This document shows positions 1 to 9,189 of a stretch of 64,000 nt of DNA, piece after piece. Made by a program: the position numbers and the translations under genes. The stretch comes from Sediminicola luteus (GTDB taxonomy: Bacteria; Bacteroidota; Bacteroidia; Flavobacteriales; Flavobacteriaceae), in assembly GCF_002514735.1 (NCBI RefSeq), contig NZ_KZ300476.1, positions 310,001-374,000 of the forward strand, given 5' to 3'. Below the pieces are notes generated by a model. That model saw nothing but the letters and a program-made list of their open reading frames with translations. It was not told the origin of the DNA and ran no database searches. Each line of letters starts with the position of its first letter. Position 1 is the stretch's first letter.

Positions 1-868
1 CTTCCAAAAACAAAAAATAACCCGGAAAGGTATCGGACTTTAACAAACCTTCAAAAGCCGCACTGACCGCATGATTCAAATAAGAACTTTTTATAAACCG
101 GTCGTTGACGAAGAAGAACTGTTCGCCCCGACTCTTGCGGGCAAACTCGGGTTTATTGATAAATCCACTGATGTTGACCACATGGGTATCTTCGGTAACC
201 GGCACCAACTTTTCATTGGTCTTGGTGCCAAAAATATTTACGATACGTTGGCGGATATTGGAAACCGGCAAATGAAACAGTTCACTGCCATTATGATAAA
301 ACCGAAAATTGATGTTCGGATGCACCAAGGCCACCCTATGGAACTCATCGGTTATATGCCGTAATTCCACTTGGTTCGATTTCAAGAAATTGCGGCGGGC
401 CGGAATATTAAAAAACAGGTTCTTTACCTGAATGGAGGTTCCTTTGGGCACTACGGCCGACTCTTGGGAAACCACCTTACTGCCCTCTACTACAAGCCGT
501 GTACCCAGCTCTTCCCCTTCGGGACGGGTATTCATCTCTACATGGGCAATGGCCGCTATGGAAGCCAAGGCCTCGCCACGAAACCCCTTGGTCTGCAAAG
601 CGAATAAGTCCTCGGCTTTTTCTATTTTGGAGGTAGCGTGCCGCTCAAATGACATACGGGCATCGGTCGTACCCATACCCTTACCATCGTCTACGACCTG
701 GATCAAGGTTTTACCCGCTTCCTTTACGATCAATTGTATCTGTTGGGCACCCGCATCGATAGCGTTCTCCAACAATTCCTTTACCACCGAAGCCGGTCGT
801 TGAACCACCTCCCCTGCCGCTATCTGATTGGCGACATGGTCGGGTAAAAGTTTGATAACATCACCCAT
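1..868 (-). CDS. mutL: DNA mismatch repair protein MutL, N-terminal part (cut by window edge)
   Basis: The minus strand is open from an ATG at 868 down to base 1, giving 289 residues without a stop, so this is the 5' part of a longer gene. The peptide is the GHKL ATPase half of Mut[11 protein letters not shown] at about residues 31-40, DDGKGM at 60-65 and GFRGEAL at 95-101 are the ATP-binding motifs. MutL couples MutS mismatch recognition to downstream repair. The start directly abuts the stop codon of the upstream small gene at 869, so the two are probably co-transcribed. The C-terminal dimerisation/endonuclease domain lies outside the window, so I cannot say whether the endonuclease motif is present. 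Confidence 0.95.
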   Translation of the reverse strand, partial: MGDVIKLLPDHVANQIAAGEVVQRPASVVKELLENAIDAGAQQIQLIVKEAGKTLIQVVDDGKGMGTTDARMSFERHATSKIEKAEDLFALQTKGFRGEALASIAAIAHVEMNTRPEGEELGTRLVVEGSKVVSQESAVVPKGTSIQVKNLFFNIPARRNFLKSNQVELRHITDEFHRVALVHPNINFRFYHNGSELFHLPVSNIRQRIVNIFGTKTNEKLVPVTEDTHVVNISGFINKPEFARKSRGEQFFFVNDRFIKSSYLNHAVSAAFEGLLKSDTFPGYFLFLE

Positions 869-1183
869 TTACAATAAGAAATCTAGTTTGCCGTACTTCA
901 TGGCGGCATATGCGAAAATGAAGAGGAAAATTACAATCACCATAAGCCTTAGCCTACGGTTCACATCCATAGATTGGCTTTTTTTGGTACGCCAATCTTC
1001 CCTAAAGGTCTTTCTGCGATAGCCCTTGATATAATCTTCATCGGACTTGGCTTCTTTGGCTTTCATTAAATTCTCTAGCCGCTCTTTCCGGGCATTATAA
1101 TACCTGGGCGTATAATCATACGTCTTGTTCTTGTGCGGTTTAAATAAGCCTCGAAGCACCATGTTCTTTAGGGTTATATCCAA
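869..1183 (-). CDS. small single-pass membrane protein upstream of mutL
   Basis: The product is 104 residues: a basic N-terminal region rich in Lys, Arg and Tyr (KTYDYTPRYYN at about 20-30), then a strongly charged stretch, and one hydrophobic helix near residues 80-96 before a short C-terminus. Flavobacterial homologues of this type are often mislabelled as a riboflavin synthase beta subunit, probably because ribH is nearby; nothing in the peptide supports an enzyme. Its stop codon abuts the mutL start. An internal Met at residue 8 (position 1162) is an equally good start. Function is unknown to me. Confidence 0.8.
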   Translation of the reverse strand: MDITLKNMVLRGLFKPHKNKTYDYTPRYYNARKERLENLMKAKEAKSDEDYIKGYRRKTFREDWRTKKSQSMDVNRRLRLMVIVIFLFIFAYAAMKYGKLDFLL

Positions 1184-1263
1184 ATTTACATAAAAGCATG
1201 CAAAGTGTATGCCAAGCCTTGCTAAATTTTGTTAACAGCAGCTATCCGAAACTAGTATGTAAA

Positions 1264-1300
1264 CAAAAACCCAAAGAAACTTAGGTCTCCTTGGGTTTTC
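1264..1300 (-). terminator. rho-independent terminator after ribH
   Basis: Read on the minus strand, AACCCAAG and CTTTGGGTT arms enclose an A/T-rich loop and are followed by a run of T. It lies about 30 bases past the ribH stop. Confidence 0.65.
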
Positions 1301-1327
1301 ATTCGATACAATATCAGTTATATGGGC

Positions 1328-1810
1328 TTATTTGCCCAATACTGCCATCTTAATCGCTGCAATGGCAGCCTCGGCGCCTTTGTTGCCGTGTTTACCACCC
1401 GACCGATCAATGGCCTGTTGCATGGTATTATCGGTTAGCACACAGAAAATGGTAGGCACGCCGGTCTTTAAGTTGACATCTTTAATACCTTGGGCGGCCG
1501 CACTACACACAAAATCGAAATGTTTGGTTTCCCCTTGGATAACGCTACCAATAGCGATTACCGCATCGGGTTTTTGGGTCTCGATCATACGCTGACTACC
1601 CAACACCAATTCAAAGCTTCCGGGTACGTTCCAACGAATAATATTGCCCACTTGGGCCCCACAATCCAACAAGGCCTCAACAGCCCCGCTGTATAAACCT
1701 TCCGTTATGGTTGGGTTCCATTCAGAAACAACAATCCCAAATCGCAGCTGGGCCGCGTTTGGGATCGTTGACTTATCGTAGGCTGAAAGATTTTTATTCT
1801 CTGTAGCCAT
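1328..1810 (-). CDS. ribH: 6,7-dimethyl-8-ribityllumazine synthase
   Basis: This 160-residue protein has the family's usual length. It condenses 5-amino-6-ribitylaminouracil with 3,4-dihydroxy-2-butanone 4-phosphate in the penultimate step of riboflavin synthesis. The substrate-binding GSVIQGETKHFDFV segment (about residues 87-100), with the catalytic His, and the GGKHGNKGAEAA phosphate-binding segment (about 138-149) are intact. The ATG immediately follows the stop of the TPR gene (1811), so the two form a tight pair, ending at the hairpin near 1264-1300. Confidence 0.96.
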   Translation of the reverse strand: MATENKNLSAYDKSTIPNAAQLRFGIVVSEWNPTITEGLYSGAVEALLDCGAQVGNIIRWNVPGSFELVLGSQRMIETQKPDAVIAIGSVIQGETKHFDFVCSAAAQGIKDVNLKTGVPTIFCVLTDNTMQQAIDRSGGKHGNKGAEAAIAAIKMAVLGK

Positions 1811-2587
1811 CTATTTGTTTTCTACCATTCCGATAAAAGCATCTACACTCCTACCCTCATTGGTATTCGGATATTCATTTTTAATACGCTGAAAATACCC
1901 CAAGGCCTTATCGTTTTGCCCGAGATCCATTGCAGCTATACCAGCCTTGTTCAAAAAGCGGGGCGTCGTAAAGTCATTGGCTTCAAAAGCCAAGGCTTTT
2001 TCGTAATAATCCAAGGCATCTCCAGCCTGACCCAACTGGTTAAAGGCATCACCGATACCTCCCTTGGCCAAGGCACCCAAAACAGCCTCATCTGAAGAAA
2101 AATCTTCCAAATAATCGATAGCTTCTTGGTATTTCTGCATTTGCAGATAAGACATACCCGCAGAATAACTTGCTAAATTAGCGGCTTTGGTACCACTGTA
2201 TTCCTCAATAATATTCAAGAAACCGTATTTACCCTCACCACCATTCAAGGCCATGGTAAACAACGAATCGCGTTGGGCTCCGGCGGCATTCAACGCTTGG
2301 TCGAAATACTGCTGCGGATAGAACATTTCATTGGCCGCTTCGGCTTCTTTAGGCTTGGTCACAAATTGGTTATAGGCCAAATACCCCAATACGACAACAG
2401 CTATGGCCCCAATGAACATTAGAATATAGTTCTGGTTGGCAGCCACCCACTCCTCAGTCTTCGAAGCGCTCTGATCTAAAGTCTCAAATACTTCTTTGGT
2501 TGTACTGTCGGAATCATCGATTTCCACCTCGGTAACATCATCTACCTGGTGTTTGGGCTTGTAACCTCTCTTTTTATAAGTAGCCAT
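1811..2587 (-). CDS. TPR protein with N-terminal membrane anchor
   Basis: The 258-residue protein has a charged cytoplasmic N-terminus, one transmembrane helix at about residues 54-71 (ILMFIGAIAVVVLGYLAY) and a C-terminal domain of tetratricopeptide repeats (for example YQEAIDYLEDF, AGDALDYYEKALAFE and NDKALGYFQRI). The layout resembles YfgM/CcoH-like membrane-anchored TPR scaffolds. It is the first gene of a pair with ribH and diverges from recF. A scaffolding role in the cell envelope is an inference; the partner is unknown. Confidence 0.85.
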   Translation of the reverse strand: MATYKKRGYKPKHQVDDVTEVEIDDSDSTTKEVFETLDQSASKTEEWVAANQNYILMFIGAIAVVVLGYLAYNQFVTKPKEAEAANEMFYPQQYFDQALNAAGAQRDSLFTMALNGGEGKYGFLNIIEEYSGTKAANLASYSAGMSYLQMQKYQEAIDYLEDFSSDEAVLGALAKGGIGDAFNQLGQAGDALDYYEKALAFEANDFTTPRFLNKAGIAAMDLGQNDKALGYFQRIKNEYPNTNEGRSVDAFIGMVENK

Positions 2588-2725
2588 AGTGCTTTTTATT
2601 AACCGGGCAAAAATAAAGTTTTTCTCGAAATGCGAAAGGGCATTTTCTCGTTATTTTTCGATATTTTGCGGCCTTTAATCACTTGAGCACCGCTTTGGTC
2701 AGGCTCATTGCCGATTATCCTTCGC

Positions 2726-3817
2726 ATGGAAATCACCCAACTTACACTGGTAAACTATAAAAACTTCGAAAGCCAAAGCTTTGATTTTCCCACTAAAGTG
2801 AACTGCTTTATCGGGGCCAATGGTATTGGCAAGACCAATACGCTAGATGCCATTTACCACCTCTGTTACGGAAAGGGTTACTTTAATCCGATTGCCACCC
2901 AGAACATTAGACATGGTGAAGATTTCTTTATGCTAGAAGGCAGTTTCCAAAAAGATGGCAAAACCGAAAAAATAGTCTGCAGCCTAAAAAAAGGAAACAA
3001 AAAACTGATCAAACGCAACGGCAAGACTTACGAACGCCTATCGGACCATATTGGCTTGCTTCCCTTGGTTATTATTTCGCCTGCCGATCGCGACCTCATT
3101 TTATCGGGTAGTGAGCTAAGACGAAAATTTGTAGACGGGGTCATCTCCCAACTTGACAAGGTGTACCTGAGTACCCTGATCAACTACAATAAAGTATTAA
3201 CCCAGCGGAACTCACTGCTAAAGTATTTTGCCGCCAACCACACCTTTGATGCCGACTCTATAGCCGTGTACAACCAGCAACTGGTGGGTTATGGAGAGCA
3301 AATCCATCAAAAGCGTCAGGAATTCCTAGAGGCGTTCATTCCAATTTTTCAAGAGCAATACCGTATTATCTCTGGGGACCAAGAATCGGTTTCGCTCCGT
3401 TATCAAAGTCAACTGGAGGCGGTTTCCTTTGCCGATCTTCTGGAACAACAACTTACCAAAGACCGGGCGCTTCAATACACTTCGGCCGGTATTCATAAAG
3501 ACGACCTTGAGTTTAAAATCGGGGAACATCGGATAAAGAAATTTGGCAGCCAAGGCCAACAAAAATCGTTTTTGATCGCCCTGAAACTGGCGCAATATTA
3601 CTTTACCAAAGACCAAACCCAAGACACCCCCATCCTATTACTCGATGACATCTTCGATAAATTGGACGAGAACCGGGTAAGCCAATTAATCTCGTTGGTA
3701 GATACCGACGACTTTGGACAGGTTTTTATCACCGATACCCACGACCAACGTACCGAGACCATCGTAAGCCAGATCCATAGGGATTATCAGATCCACCGGC
3801 TGGGTAATGAGACTTGA
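2726..3817 (+). CDS. recF: DNA replication and repair protein RecF
   Basis: This is an SMC-like ABC ATPase of about 363 residues that helps load RecA at single-strand gaps. The Walker A motif GANGIGKTN lies near residues 33-41, the ABC signature region KFGSQGQQKSFL near 272-283, and Walker B ILLLDDIFDKLD near 304-315. The ATG at 2726 (peptide MEITQLTLVNYKNF) is preferred over a TTG 18 bases upstream because RecF proteins begin this close to the first strand. It diverges from the TPR-ribH pair. Confidence 0.96.
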   Translation: MEITQLTLVNYKNFESQSFDFPTKVNCFIGANGIGKTNTLDAIYHLCYGKGYFNPIATQNIRHGEDFFMLEGSFQKDGKTEKIVCSLKKGNKKLIKRNGKTYERLSDHIGLLPLVIISPADRDLILSGSELRRKFVDGVISQLDKVYLSTLINYNKVLTQRNSLLKYFAANHTFDADSIAVYNQQLVGYGEQIHQKRQEFLEAFIPIFQEQYRIISGDQESVSLRYQSQLEAVSFADLLEQQLTKDRALQYTSAGIHKDDLEFKIGEHRIKKFGSQGQQKSFLIALKLAQYYFTKDQTQDTPILLLDDIFDKLDENRVSQLISLVDTDDFGQVFITDTHDQRTETIVSQIHRDYQIHRLGNET

Positions 3818-3906
3818 GAACACAGAACATAGACAAAAACGTTCTTGCGCTTCCCCACAAAAAACCACGTCTTTTACGTAACTTGCATTGATTTTCAATC
3901 CCAGTT

Positions 3907-4323
3907 ATGAGACTCCTACTCTTTTCCCTGTCTTTGCTTTTTTTAGGTTGCCAAACCAGACCCAGCATGGATCAATTATCCGATTTAAATGGCTATTGGG
4001 AAATAAGCCAAGTGGTTTCGGCTGACGGTAGTATTAAGGAATTCCCTGTGAACCCCTATGTGGATTATATAAAACTCCAAGGAACCCAAGGTCACCGACA
4101 TAAAATCAAAGTACAACTTGGCAAAGCCTTGACCATACCGGAAAGTGGAGGTGAGGTTTTCACGGCAAACCAATCTGGAGACAGTCTCGTACTCACCTAC
4201 AAGACCGCCCTAAGCGAGTGGTCGGAAACACTTACTGAATTAAAACCGGATTCGTTTACGGTCCGCAACGAAACCGGTATCTTATACCGATACAAACGCT
4301 ACCAACCCATAATCGTGGAATAA
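3907..4323 (+). CDS. small lipoprotein, lipocalin-like
   Basis: The product is 138 residues with a signal peptide and lipobox LFLGC (Cys at residue 16), so it should be a lipoprotein. After it comes a compact domain starting DLNGYWEISQV, the pattern of small lipocalin-like domains of Bacteroidota in which GxW opens a beta barrel. The stop overlaps the ATG of the following DUF721 gene by one base, suggesting translational coupling. The ligand is unknown. Confidence 0.8.
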   Translation: MRLLLFSLSLLFLGCQTRPSMDQLSDLNGYWEISQVVSADGSIKEFPVNPYVDYIKLQGTQGHRHKIKVQLGKALTIPESGGEVFTANQSGDSLVLTYKTALSEWSETLTELKPDSFTVRNETGILYRYKRYQPIIVE

Positions 4324-4622
4324 TGGCCCGCAGAAAACACGACGAACACTTATCGCTTTCCGATGCCTTAAAGGAGTTTATCAGTGAGAACAAACTCCAA
4401 AAAGGGCTGGACAAGGTAGAAATACAAGACTGCTGGAAAGAAGTTATGGGCCAAGGGGTGTGGAGTTATACCGACCAAGTACAATTACGTGACGATACTT
4501 TGATCGTACGCCTAAACTCTTCAGTACTGCGCCAAGAACTCAGCTTTGGCAAAGCCAAAATAGTCAAAATGCTCAATCAACACTTGGGGCGTGATATCGT
4601 TAAAAAGCTGATATTGGGATAG
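4323..4622 (+). CDS. DUF721 (DciA-like) domain protein
   Basis: The 99-residue protein matches the DUF721 pattern: an N-terminal helix (LSDALKEFISENKLQ), WKEVMGQGVWSYT at about 38-50 and a C-terminal LIVRLNSSVLRQELSFGK segment. Members include DciA, which helps load the replicative helicase, but many DUF721 proteins are uncharacterised. Its place beside recF fits a DNA-metabolism role; helicase loading here is inference. It overlaps the previous lipoprotein gene by one base. Confidence 0.85.
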   Translation: MARRKHDEHLSLSDALKEFISENKLQKGLDKVEIQDCWKEVMGQGVWSYTDQVQLRDDTLIVRLNSSVLRQELSFGKAKIVKMLNQHLGRDIVKKLILG

Positions 4623-4691
4623 TTTTTACTTGTTTTCAAGAAGTTGGGCGCAACCTTGTAGGCATGGGGCCATCTATTGGAAAAACCAGCT

Positions 4692-5051
4692 ATGAAAACC
4701 AACACACTCCTTTTTCTTTTCTTACTTTGTCTTTTTGCATCCTGTTCGGGTGATGTTTCCGATGAAATTTGTGGCGGAAACGACCCTATTAACCAATTGA
4801 CCTGGTTAGCCGAAATCGTTAAGGAAAATGCCGATTTCGGAACGGATTACACCAACATCGCAACCGCTACCTTAAACGACAAACAAGTGTTCATCATTGA
4901 CAGTTGTTGCCCGCATTGCAATACCTTACCTGCCAAAATTTTTGAATGCGATGGCACATTATTAGGTATGGGTAATGAGATAGATTGGGAAACCGTAACC
5001 AACCGTAAAACCATTTATAAGGGTAAGGACAACGTTTGCACAGGTACGTAA
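4692..5051 (+). CDS. cysteine-rich small lipoprotein
   Basis: I start this gene at the ATG at 4692 because it opens a clean signal peptide (MKTNTLLFLFLL) with lipobox FASC; the ATG at 4677 adds five residues before it. The mature part of about 100 residues contains a dense cysteine group IDSCCPHCNTLP plus further Cys residues near both ends, which may form disulfides or bind a metal. It resembles small DUF6970-type lipoproteins, but I am not certain. A terminator hairpin follows at 5062-5090. Confidence 0.75.
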   Translation: MKTNTLLFLFLLCLFASCSGDVSDEICGGNDPINQLTWLAEIVKENADFGTDYTNIATATLNDKQVFIIDSCCPHCNTLPAKIFECDGTLLGMGNEIDWETVTNRKTIYKGKDNVCTGT

Positions 5052-5061
5052 TCCCAAAAAT

Positions 5062-5090
5062 CAAAAAAGCCGGGCAAAACCCGGCTCTTT
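5062..5090. terminator. terminator hairpin between lipoprotein gene and ndk
   Basis: AGCCGGG and CCCGGCT arms (5068-5074 and 5080-5086) enclose a CAAAA loop, with T-rich sequence after it on the plus strand and a T run on the minus strand as well. It lies between convergent genes and can serve both. Confidence 0.8.
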
Positions 5091-5112
5091 CTATTGTTAT
5101 AAAACGTTTACT

Positions 5113-5532
5113 TTAGAATATTTCCCTTCCAGCAAAATGGAAGGCGCCTTCGATGGCAGCGTTTTCATCGGAATCCGATCCGTGAACCGCATTTTCACCA
5201 ATAGAAGTCGCATACAACTTACGGATGGTACCCTCGGCAGCCTCGGCCGGATTGGTTGCTCCAATCAAAGCCCTAAAGTCTTCAACGGCATTGTCTTTTT
5301 CCAAAATAGCGGAAACGATGGGGCCGCGGGTCATAAACTCTACCAACTCACCAAAGAACGGACGCTCGCTGTGAATGGCATAAAAAGCCTCGGCATCGCG
5401 CTTGCTCAATTGAGTGTATTTCATAGCTACGATTTTAAAACCGGCAGCGTTGATCTTATCTAGAATAGCACCGATATGTCCGTTTTCAACAGCATCGGGC
5501 TTGATCATGGTAAAAGTTCTATTTCCTGTCAT
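5113..5532 (-). CDS. ndk: nucleoside diphosphate kinase
   Basis: The 139-residue enzyme transfers the gamma phosphate of ATP to nucleoside diphosphates through a phosphohistidine. It shows the family start [13 protein letters not shown], the [17 protein letters not shown] segment, and the active-site His in [12 protein letters not shown] near residue 116. Length and motifs are normal. It stands alone on the minus strand, convergent with the small lipoprotein gene. Confidence 0.97.
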   Translation of the reverse strand: MTGNRTFTMIKPDAVENGHIGAILDKINAAGFKIVAMKYTQLSKRDAEAFYAIHSERPFFGELVEFMTRGPIVSAILEKDNAVEDFRALIGATNPAEAAEGTIRKLYATSIGENAVHGSDSDENAAIEGAFHFAGREIF

Positions 5533-5666
5533 TTCTTAAAAATTTTGCGCAAAAATAGCGTTTTTACCCGATACCTCTACCCTAACCCCCGTAAGACTTA
5601 ATAAAAGCATAACAATTAGCCTTTGTCTATCAGGCATTGGTTAGCAGTACCGGACAAAACAGCCTC

Positions 5667-6032
5667 TTATCGGCCGCCTTCTTTTTTATGATCGTCCACT
5701 ACTTTCTTATCGCGATACCTACAGCAGGCATGTACACTATTGTAAGCTTCCTCAGTCGCTTTTAGCTCTTTGGTATCGTGACCTACATTGGCCACATTTT
5801 GCTGAATGGTCTCCAAATCGGTTTTGCGTTCATCGTAAATCAAGCTTAACTGATGGGTATGCACATCCCAAACGGCCGATTTTACACCCTTGGTCTTAAT
5901 ACAGGCTTTTTCTATACGGTCTTTACACATGGTACACACCCCATCTACCTCCATAGTGGCCTTGGCATTCTTATTTTGGGCCCAAGTGCTAAGCCCAGCG
6001 AAAAACATTACTATTACTACTACTCGTTTCAT
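5667..6032 (-). CDS. secreted heavy-metal-associated (HMA) domain protein
   Basis: The 121-residue product starts with a signal peptide (MKRVVVIVMFFAGLSTWAQ) and then carries an HMA fold with the metal-binding loop GVCTMCKDRIEKAC at about residues 31-44. A second thiol/His group, HACCRYRDKK, lies near the C-terminus at about 101-110. HMA domains of this kind bind Cu(I) or similar soft metals; a periplasmic chaperone or scavenger role is likely. It is last in a minus-strand run behind a TonB-dependent receptor and an HYC_CC_PP protein, separated by about 270 bases that contain a dispersed repeat. Confidence 0.88.
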   Translation of the reverse strand: MKRVVVIVMFFAGLSTWAQNKNAKATMEVDGVCTMCKDRIEKACIKTKGVKSAVWDVHTHQLSLIYDERKTDLETIQQNVANVGHDTKELKATEEAYNSVHACCRYRDKKVVDDHKKEGGR

Positions 6033-6085
6033 ATCCTTTTATTTAATCGTTTCTAATTTAATTATAATTTGATAAGCGTCAATAA

Positions 6086-6303
6086 ATTAGACCGCTTAGC
6101 CAATAGAGCTTTGAAAATAGTTTTTTTATGTTCAATGCGTTATGCTTTCATTTTTTTATAGCACCTAATCAAACTAGGAAAGATATATCCTACTAATTTG
6201 GTTCGACGGGTAACCGAAACAAACGCAATCATCCTATTTTCAGCGGGTCTTTTTTCTATTTTCTTTATTCTTTTCGTCTGAAGCCATCCAGTCTCGGATG
6301 GCT
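6086..6303 (-). repeat. dispersed intergenic repeat, copy A
   Basis: Shared with the block at 42913-43118 are ATTAGACCGCTT, TTCAATG with TTATGCTTTC, AAACTAG with AAAGAT, and TTTGGTT, in the same order. Shared with the block at 45949-46060 (inverted) is CTTTTCGTCTGAAGCCATC. This copy ends in an 8-bp perfect hairpin, AGCCATCC/GGATGGCT, at 6282-6303. In the chosen orientation the hairpin comes first, immediately after the receptor stop codon at 6307. Confidence 0.6.
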
Positions 6304-6306
6304 GGA

Positions 6307-8541
6307 CTATAATTTATATCTAAGTCCGGCATAATACATGGTCCCGAAGATGGGGCCATATACCATAGTCGTATCAAAATAGGGGGCAAACGGGTTTTCG
6401 GCATTCACAATTGGGCTGTTTTGTTTGGTATTGGTCAAGTTTTCGCCCCCCAAATACACCTCAAAACTAGGCGAAAAAACTTTGGTTACCTGGGCATTCA
6501 AGGTACTGACCGTAGGGGTATACTCCCCAAGCCGGAAGGTTTCCGGACTTGAACTCGTATCAGGGAAACGCTGTTTGCCCAACCAATTGAAGGTCGCATC
6601 GAATTTCCATTGACTTCCCTTTGGGCTTACCTCCGTTTCGTAGGCCGCATTGGCAAAATACCGATGTTCGGGTACCAAGGGTGCACTCTTTTTACCGGAA
6701 GTATAATCCGTTTCAATTTTATAATTTTTATAGGCCGTCTTAATATCGAAACGTGGAAAAAGCTCGTACCCCAATTCCAACTGGAAACTATTGGCATAAC
6801 TATCCCCATCGAGATTATAGAAGGACACCCGTTGTGGATCTTCCCAATCTACTACCACCTGGTTTTTAAAGCTGGTCCTATAGAAATCTACATTCACCTC
6901 AGCCTTCCGCCCTGCGATATAGAAACCTTGTAAAAAACCGCCCCCATAATTCCAGGCAATCTCCGGATCCAGACCATATATGGCACCACCGGCATCTCGA
7001 ATATCCCAACTACGGGAAGAAGCGAACAATTTTTGGTTTTCGGTAAAAATATTGGCCGCCCGTTTACCCCGACCAAAAGAGGCCCGCAATGCCGCATTTT
7101 CCCATGGGGTGTAGCGCATATGCAAACGCGGGGTTATAAAGGTACCCAAAAGATTATGGGTATCGACCCGAAGCCCCGCCGTAAGGTTTAAATTTTCCAG
7201 GTCGTCGTAGGCATATTCGAAAAAAGCCCCTACCGAACGCTCTACCCTACTGAAATCGGTAAACTGTACCGCTTCTTCGTAGCCGTCGTAAGTAGCACTC
7301 AAACCTGTTTTCACTTTATGCCTCGAATCACCGATGATGGTATTATAAATCAAATTGGCATACACACTATTATGGGTAATATCGTAGTCGGTCAGTCCGA
7401 AATAAGAGTCTTGTTTATGGTTACTATAAGCCACTTGAAAACCCAAGCTCTGATAAGGTACTTCCGGATTCACATAACCCACTTTTGCGGAAATATCCAA
7501 ACGTTGTGTTTCTATGCCGCTACCCCAAAAATCGGTACTTCCTTTATGTAGATCGGGATCAAAACCTTCTTGCCCTGCCTGCTTGTCGTCGTACAGATAA
7601 CGCACATTGAAAAAACCGACAAAGCCATTTTCGGAATCGGTATACTGCCAACGGTTCATGACATTGATCTGTTTGGCCAAGGGTACATCTAAAAATCCGT
7701 CATCGTTACGATCGAACTTTTGGGAGCGGGTATTACCGTGGAGGTATAATCCGGTTTGCCAACGGTCAGATACCGGTGTATTTAAATGGGTATTAAGCTC
7801 GTATCGCCCACTGGCAGAAGCATAGGCATTTACAAACACCGGATAATCCATAGAAGGTTTTTGTTGCTCTACATTGATCTGCCCAGTAATACTCTCAAAA
7901 CCGTTGACCACACTTCCGGCGCCTTTGGTAATTTGGATACTCTCTACCCAAGTTCCCGGGGTGAAACTTAGGCCATAGGCCTGGGCGGCCCCACGTATAG
8001 CCGGTATATTCTCGGTAGCGATCAGAATATAGGGGCTGGTCAATCCCAACATTTTTATCTGTCGGGTACCGGAAACGGCATCGGAAAAATTGACATCGAT
8101 GGACGGATTGGTCTCAAAACTCTCACTGAGGTTGCAACAGGCCGCTTTCAACAATTCAGCACTACTGATGTTCACTATATTCTGGGCCGCCAAGTATGAG
8201 GCTTTGGAGGCTTGTTTGCGTTGGGCCACCACTACCTCGTCGAGTTCGTTGGTCGCCTTTAGCCTATGTTTGATCCTTCTATTGGTATTGATATGAAGGG
8301 TATCGGTCTGGTAACCCACATAACTGATCACCAACTTGGTATAGGAGGGACTATATTCCAATTCGAATACCCCATCAAAATCGGTTACATCACCAATTTT
8401 AGTACCCAACCAATAGACATTGGCCCCGGGCAGGGGTACATCGTTACCCTGTCCGTCGTCTTCGTAAACGACACCTTTTAAGGGTGCCTGACCCAGCATA
8501 AATGCTGGAAATAAAATAAATATGAATAAAATCTTCTTCAT
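6307..8541 (-). CDS. TonB-dependent receptor, probably metal-related
   Basis: From the ATG at 8541 (signal peptide MKKILFIFILFPAFMLGQ) the protein has about 744 residues. An N-terminal carboxypeptidase-regulatory-like domain (PLKGVVYEDD to about residue 95) is followed by the plug, with ELDEVVVAQRK and an unusual Cys-Cys in LLKAACCNLSESFETN, and then a 22-strand-type barrel ending in an aromatic-poor YAGLRYKL. Such receptors bring substrates across the outer membrane with TonB energy. The HMA protein downstream and the Cys-rich HYC_CC_PP protein upstream suggest copper or another transition metal. An in-frame ATG at 8580 would place residues before the signal peptide and is rejected. Confidence 0.92.
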   Translation of the reverse strand: MKKILFIFILFPAFMLGQAPLKGVVYEDDGQGNDVPLPGANVYWLGTKIGDVTDFDGVFELEYSPSYTKLVISYVGYQTDTLHINTNRRIKHRLKATNELDEVVVAQRKQASKASYLAAQNIVNISSAELLKAACCNLSESFETNPSIDVNFSDAVSGTRQIKMLGLTSPYILIATENIPAIRGAAQAYGLSFTPGTWVESIQITKGAGSVVNGFESITGQINVEQQKPSMDYPVFVNAYASASGRYELNTHLNTPVSDRWQTGLYLHGNTRSQKFDRNDDGFLDVPLAKQINVMNRWQYTDSENGFVGFFNVRYLYDDKQAGQEGFDPDLHKGSTDFWGSGIETQRLDISAKVGYVNPEVPYQSLGFQVAYSNHKQDSYFGLTDYDITHNSVYANLIYNTIIGDSRHKVKTGLSATYDGYEEAVQFTDFSRVERSVGAFFEYAYDDLENLNLTAGLRVDTHNLLGTFITPRLHMRYTPWENAALRASFGRGKRAANIFTENQKLFASSRSWDIRDAGGAIYGLDPEIAWNYGGGFLQGFYIAGRKAEVNVDFYRTSFKNQVVVDWEDPQRVSFYNLDGDSYANSFQLELGYELFPRFDIKTAYKNYKIETDYTSGKKSAPLVPEHRYFANAAYETEVSPKGSQWKFDATFNWLGKQRFPDTSSSPETFRLGEYTPTVSTLNAQVTKVFSPSFEVYLGGENLTNTKQNSPIVNAENPFAPYFDTTMVYGPIFGTMYYAGLRYKL

Positions 8542-8623
8542 TGTTTTGATTTGAAATTGAATAAACCATGGTTCGGCCATTCCCGATTACATCGGAACCG
8601 CCTTTTTCAAGGGCATTCAAAAA

Positions 8624-9022
8624 TCAAATCAAGAAAACGGCATCCAAAAGCTGGATGTCGACCACCAAGAGCGGTGGTTTGTAATTTTGGAAAGGAACCG
8701 CCTTTTTGGCAAGGGGTTCGAAACGTGAAGGAAGCGTATAGGTATAGGCCACCAAAAACTGCTGGGATGGAAAATCGAGATCTTCCCACACACTCATCTT
8801 TAGCTCGTCTTGCCCTTCAACAACCTCTTGGGTGTTTTTACAGCAACCTTCTTTGTCATTAGCCTCCATTTCCATACCACAACCCTCGGCATGCGCGAAA
8901 AGCGCCGTATCGATTACCCTGCCCAAACAGTAATGCTTATCTACGGTAAAAGAAACCGTGGACACCAAAACCAAGAGGGTCATCAAAAAGGTTGCTATGT
9001 TCTTAAAAATGGCTTTCACCAA
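8624..9022 (-). CDS. HYC_CC_PP family protein
   Basis: The 132-residue protein has an N-terminal signal or anchor helix (about residues 6-26) and then the three hallmarks of the HYC_CC_PP family of Bacteroidota: HYC at about 31-33, a CC pair in GCCKN at about 60-62, and PP in NYKPPLL near residue 117. Several other Cys, His and Met residues make a metal-binding role plausible. It lies 82 bases upstream of the TonB-dependent receptor on the same strand and probably starts that operon. Biochemical function is not established. Confidence 0.85.
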   Translation of the reverse strand: MVKAIFKNIATFLMTLLVLVSTVSFTVDKHYCLGRVIDTALFAHAEGCGMEMEANDKEGCCKNTQEVVEGQDELKMSVWEDLDFPSQQFLVAYTYTLPSRFEPLAKKAVPFQNYKPPLLVVDIQLLDAVFLI

Positions 9023-9189
9023 CTAATGAAATTTTATTCAGAATAACACTTCAATCGAATTATTAACGCAAAAATCGCAAAAAACGGATGTATTCCCTAA
9101 GCTTTACGATTAAATTAACATGGGAATGGATGAATGTTGGATATTGGAAGTACTAGGTACGAAGTTCGAAGTACAAAATTGAATGCTTG

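Noticed and set aside
9144-9180. Degenerate GTAC/GAAGT short repeat
   Set aside because: Two or three imperfect units only; no array and no neighbouring structure.
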